From NCBI RefSeq assembly GCF_001886735.1, contig NZ_CP018076.1:186001-250000 (forward strand): a stretch of DNA of 64,000 nucleotides. Reading direction: 5' to 3'. Source of the stretch: Sulfitobacter alexandrii. Lineage in GTDB: Bacteria > Pseudomonadota > Alphaproteobacteria > Rhodobacterales > Rhodobacteraceae. Positions 61,999 through 64,000 of this stretch are shown piece by piece. The first letter of the stretch is position 1; every line of letters begins with the position of its first letter. The notes under the pieces were generated by a model. The model saw only the letters and a list, made by a program, of their open reading frames with translations, was not told the DNA's origin and ran no database searches. The position numbers and the translations under genes are program-made.

Positions 61999-64000
61999 TC
62001 ATTTGCCCACCTTCCAGGCCAGGTTCTCTGGCGCTTCCGGGACCGGAGATTTCAGCGGGGGATATTCCGGTTTTGCCTCCGCGGGGGCGGCGGCTTTCTC
62101 GATCTTCACCTTGAGATCGAACCATGCGGCCTGTCCCGTGATCGGGTCGGAATTGGCCCAGCGCAGTCCGTCGCCCTTGGGCGGCAGAAGCTCGTGGATC
62201 AGGTGGTTCAGCAAGAAGCCTCTGGTCGCCTCCGGCGCGTCCTTGTCGAGGGCCCAGGCCCCCTTTCGCTTGCCGATGGCGTTCCAGGTCCAGACGGTAT
62301 TCTCGTTCAGCGCCGCCATCTCCATGACCGGCACCGTGATCGCGCCATGCGGGGAACTGACCCTTGCCCAATCGCCGTCCGCAAGGTCGTGCCGCCGCAT
62401 CAGCTTGGTCGGCAGGTACAGCGGGTTGTGCCCATGCAACTGGCGCAGCCACGCGTTCTGGCTGCCCCAGGAATGGTACATGGCCATGGGCCTCTGGGTC
62501 AGCGCATTGATGGTATAGCCATCATTGCCTTGCTGATCGGTCTCGTACCAGATCGGCAGTGGCGACATGGTCGCCTTGATCCGCTCGCGCAGATGTTCGG
62601 GCGGCTGCCTTTCGCCGTGACCTTCGGCGGCAAGCTGGAATTTTCGCAGCGGTTCGACATAGAGCGAGAAGAGGTAGGGCTGCGGACTGTCGTAGAGGCC
62701 CATCTCGACCGCCCACTGCTGGTAGGCCCGGTTCCACGGCTTGTAGTAGTTGGCGCCGTCGGGGATGTGCGCGGCAAAGAAACCGCCGTTCTTGATATAG
62801 CTGTCAAGCTGGCCTTCGTTCGGTCCGCCGCGGCCGTGCTGCAGACCGCGATCCCCCATCCGCCATCCGGCCAGCGGCCCGATGCCCGGCCGGCGTTCGT
62901 GGTTGACGATGTAATCCGCATAATCCGCGTATTTCTGGCTGCCATCCTCGTTCACGAAGCCGGGCAAACCCAGCTTTGCGCCGAGATCGCACAGCGCGGA
63001 CTGGAACCCCTTCACGTTCCGGTCCGGTGTCACGACCGGCCAGCGGATGGCATCGGCTGCCGCGTCCGCCTCGCAGATGGGCCGATCCAGCAGCGAGATG
63101 CAGTCGTGGCGTTCAAGGTAGGTCGTATCGGGCAGGATCAGGTCGGCATAGGCCACCATTTCCGAGCTGTAGGCGTCCGAGTAGATGATATGCGGGATCA
63201 CGTAGTCGCCGTTCTCATCGGTGTCGGTCAGCATCTCCATGACGCCACCGGTGTTCATCGACGAATTCCAGGACATGTTGGCCATGTACATGAAGAGCGT
63301 GTCGATCTTGTAGGGATCGCCTGCATAAGCGTTGGAAATCACCATGTGCATCAGCCCGTGGGCAGACATTGGGTTTTCCCACGTGAACGCCTTGTCGATG
63401 CGGGCGGGCGTACCGTCAGGCTTGAGCGCCAGATCGGCAGGGCCGTGGACGAAACCCAGGTGCGGACCGTTCAGGGGGCCGCCCGGTGTCATGCCGACGT
63501 GCGGCTTGGGGTGTGCCGTCGCCGGCTTGGGATAGGGGGGCTTGAACCGGAAGCCGCCGGGCACCTCGACCGTGCCCAGGATGATCTGAAGCACGTGAAG
63601 CGCGCGGCAGGTCTGGAAGCCGTTGGCGTGGGCCGAGATGCCACGCATCGCGTGAAAACTGACCGGGCGGCCCACCATCTTGTCGTGGGTCTCGCCCCGG
63701 AAGTCCGTCCACTGGTGGTCCAGTTCGAAGGCCTCGTCAAAGGCAACGCGTGCCAGTTCGGCGGCAATCGCGCGAATACGCTTCGCAGGGATGCCGCAGC
63801 GCTCCGCCACCTTTTCGGGGGCGTATTCATCGCCGAGATACATCTCGGCCATCTTGTGGAAAACGGGTCTGTGGGTGACCCCCTTGGCCCGGTGCGTCGC
63901 GGATAGGTCGGGCTTCACGCCCGGCTGATCGAAAGGCGTCAGTTTCTTGGTGACCCGATCGATGACCAGCTGCTTGCCGTCCTCGTCGCGCAGGTAGAGA
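61999..64000 (-). CDS. soeA: SoeA-like molybdopterin oxidoreductase, 5' end cut by the window edge
   Basis: A molybdopterin-guanine-dinucleotide catalytic subunit of the DMSO reductase superfamily. From the right edge (LYLRDEDGKQLVIDRVTKKL) it reads without a stop to 61999, giving about 667 codons; the full protein is probably 950 or so residues, so the N-terminal 4Fe-4S cluster and early cofactor region are outside. Seen here are ANSDPITGQAAWFDLKVKIE near the C-terminus, LPDTTYLERHD, SAHANGFQTCRALHVLQ and GGFRFKPPYP. With SoeB and SoeC it would oxidise cytoplasmic sulfite to sulfate. Alternative: another membrane-bound molybdoenzyme such as polysulfide reductase. Confidence 0.78.
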   Translation of the reverse strand, partial: LYLRDEDGKQLVIDRVTKKLTPFDQPGVKPDLSATHRAKGVTHRPVFHKMAEMYLGDEYAPEKVAERCGIPAKRIRAIAAELARVAFDEAFELDHQWTDFRGETHDKMVGRPVSFHAMRGISAHANGFQTCRALHVLQIILGTVEVPGGFRFKPPYPKPATAHPKPHVGMTPGGPLNGPHLGFVHGPADLALKPDGTPARIDKAFTWENPMSAHGLMHMVISNAYAGDPYKIDTLFMYMANMSWNSSMNTGGVMEMLTDTDENGDYVIPHIIYSDAYSSEMVAYADLILPDTTYLERHDCISLLDRPICEADAAADAIRWPVVTPDRNVKGFQSALCDLGAKLGLPGFVNEDGSQKYADYADYIVNHERRPGIGPLAGWRMGDRGLQHGRGGPNEGQLDSYIKNGGFFAAHIPDGANYYKPWNRAYQQWAVEMGLYDSPQPYLFSLYVEPLRKFQLAAEGHGERQPPEHLRERIKATMSPLPIWYETDQQGNDGYTINALTQRPMAMYHSWGSQNAWLRQLHGHNPLYLPTKLMRRHDLADGDWARVSSPHGAITVPVMEMAALNENTVWTWNAIGKRKGAWALDKDAPEATRGFLLNHLIHELLPPKGDGLRWANSDPITGQAAWFDLKVKIEKAAAPAEAKPEYPPLKSPVPEAPENLAWKVGK

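Overview
The window is GC-rich, densely coded chromosome of an alphaproteobacterium, most likely a Roseobacter-group member of the Rhodobacteraceae. The evidence is protein-level: a DUF1523 protein, a GT14 transferase of the roseobacter DUF5928 type, a SoeABC-like sulfite dehydrogenase locus, PII/AmtB and CsbD of alphaproteobacterial type, and many operons coupled by ATGA, GTGA or TGATG overlaps. No rRNA, tRNA, CRISPR array, transposase or integrase was seen, and no gene-free stretch exceeds 300 bases.

Layout. 1-4458: a truncated succinate-semialdehyde dehydrogenase, then divergently an alpha/beta hydrolase, an MFS transporter and a GAF/HWE-type histidine kinase. 4585-12046: an eight-gene, same-strand cluster of mostly unrecognised proteins: a long coiled-coil protein, a small membrane protein, an unknown protein, an AAA+ ATPase, an AT-rich foreign-looking gene, another unknown protein, a small membrane protein and a DUF1523 membrane protein. 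A strong terminator closes it. This is the best candidate for an undescribed system. The AT-rich gene (9004-9795) overlaps both neighbours and looks like a later insertion.

12203-14834: a ribbon-helix-helix regulator with its own promoter and dyad, then a PHB-depolymerase-type esterase and a C45-type N-terminal-nucleophile hydrolase. 14831-17963: a GT14 glycosyltransferase divergent from a sulfotransferase (a possible surface glycan pair), then a DedA protein. 18024-21276: SmpB, a GST, 3-mercaptopyruvate sulfurtransferase and an aminotransferase that could supply its substrate. 21364-23442: CsbD and the glnK-amtB nitrogen operon, with an NtrC-like dyad upstream. 23700-31312: a class A penicillin-binding protein, PhzF, a type I secretion ATPase and adaptor without visible cargo, RidA and a glycerophosphodiester phosphodiesterase.

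31358-46387: a FemAB-like/PCD/MscS coupled operon, peroxiredoxin, ferredoxin-reductase-like flavoprotein, RsmD, aminotransferase, methionine aminopeptidase, SfsA, CinA-like protein, AhpD-like protein, OmpA, LysR, ZntB and 2,4-dienoyl-CoA reductase. 46506-56104: GNATs, RppH, a PfkB sugar/nucleoside kinase with endonuclease III, an AraC-Ogt fusion, an OmpA lipoprotein, an FMN reductase, a MaoC-like hydratase, and a divergent FAD oxidoreductase/MnmD pair that resembles a split MnmC. 56051-64000: lytic transglycosylase, DapA, an M20 amidohydrolase and soeCBA (soeA truncated at the right edge).
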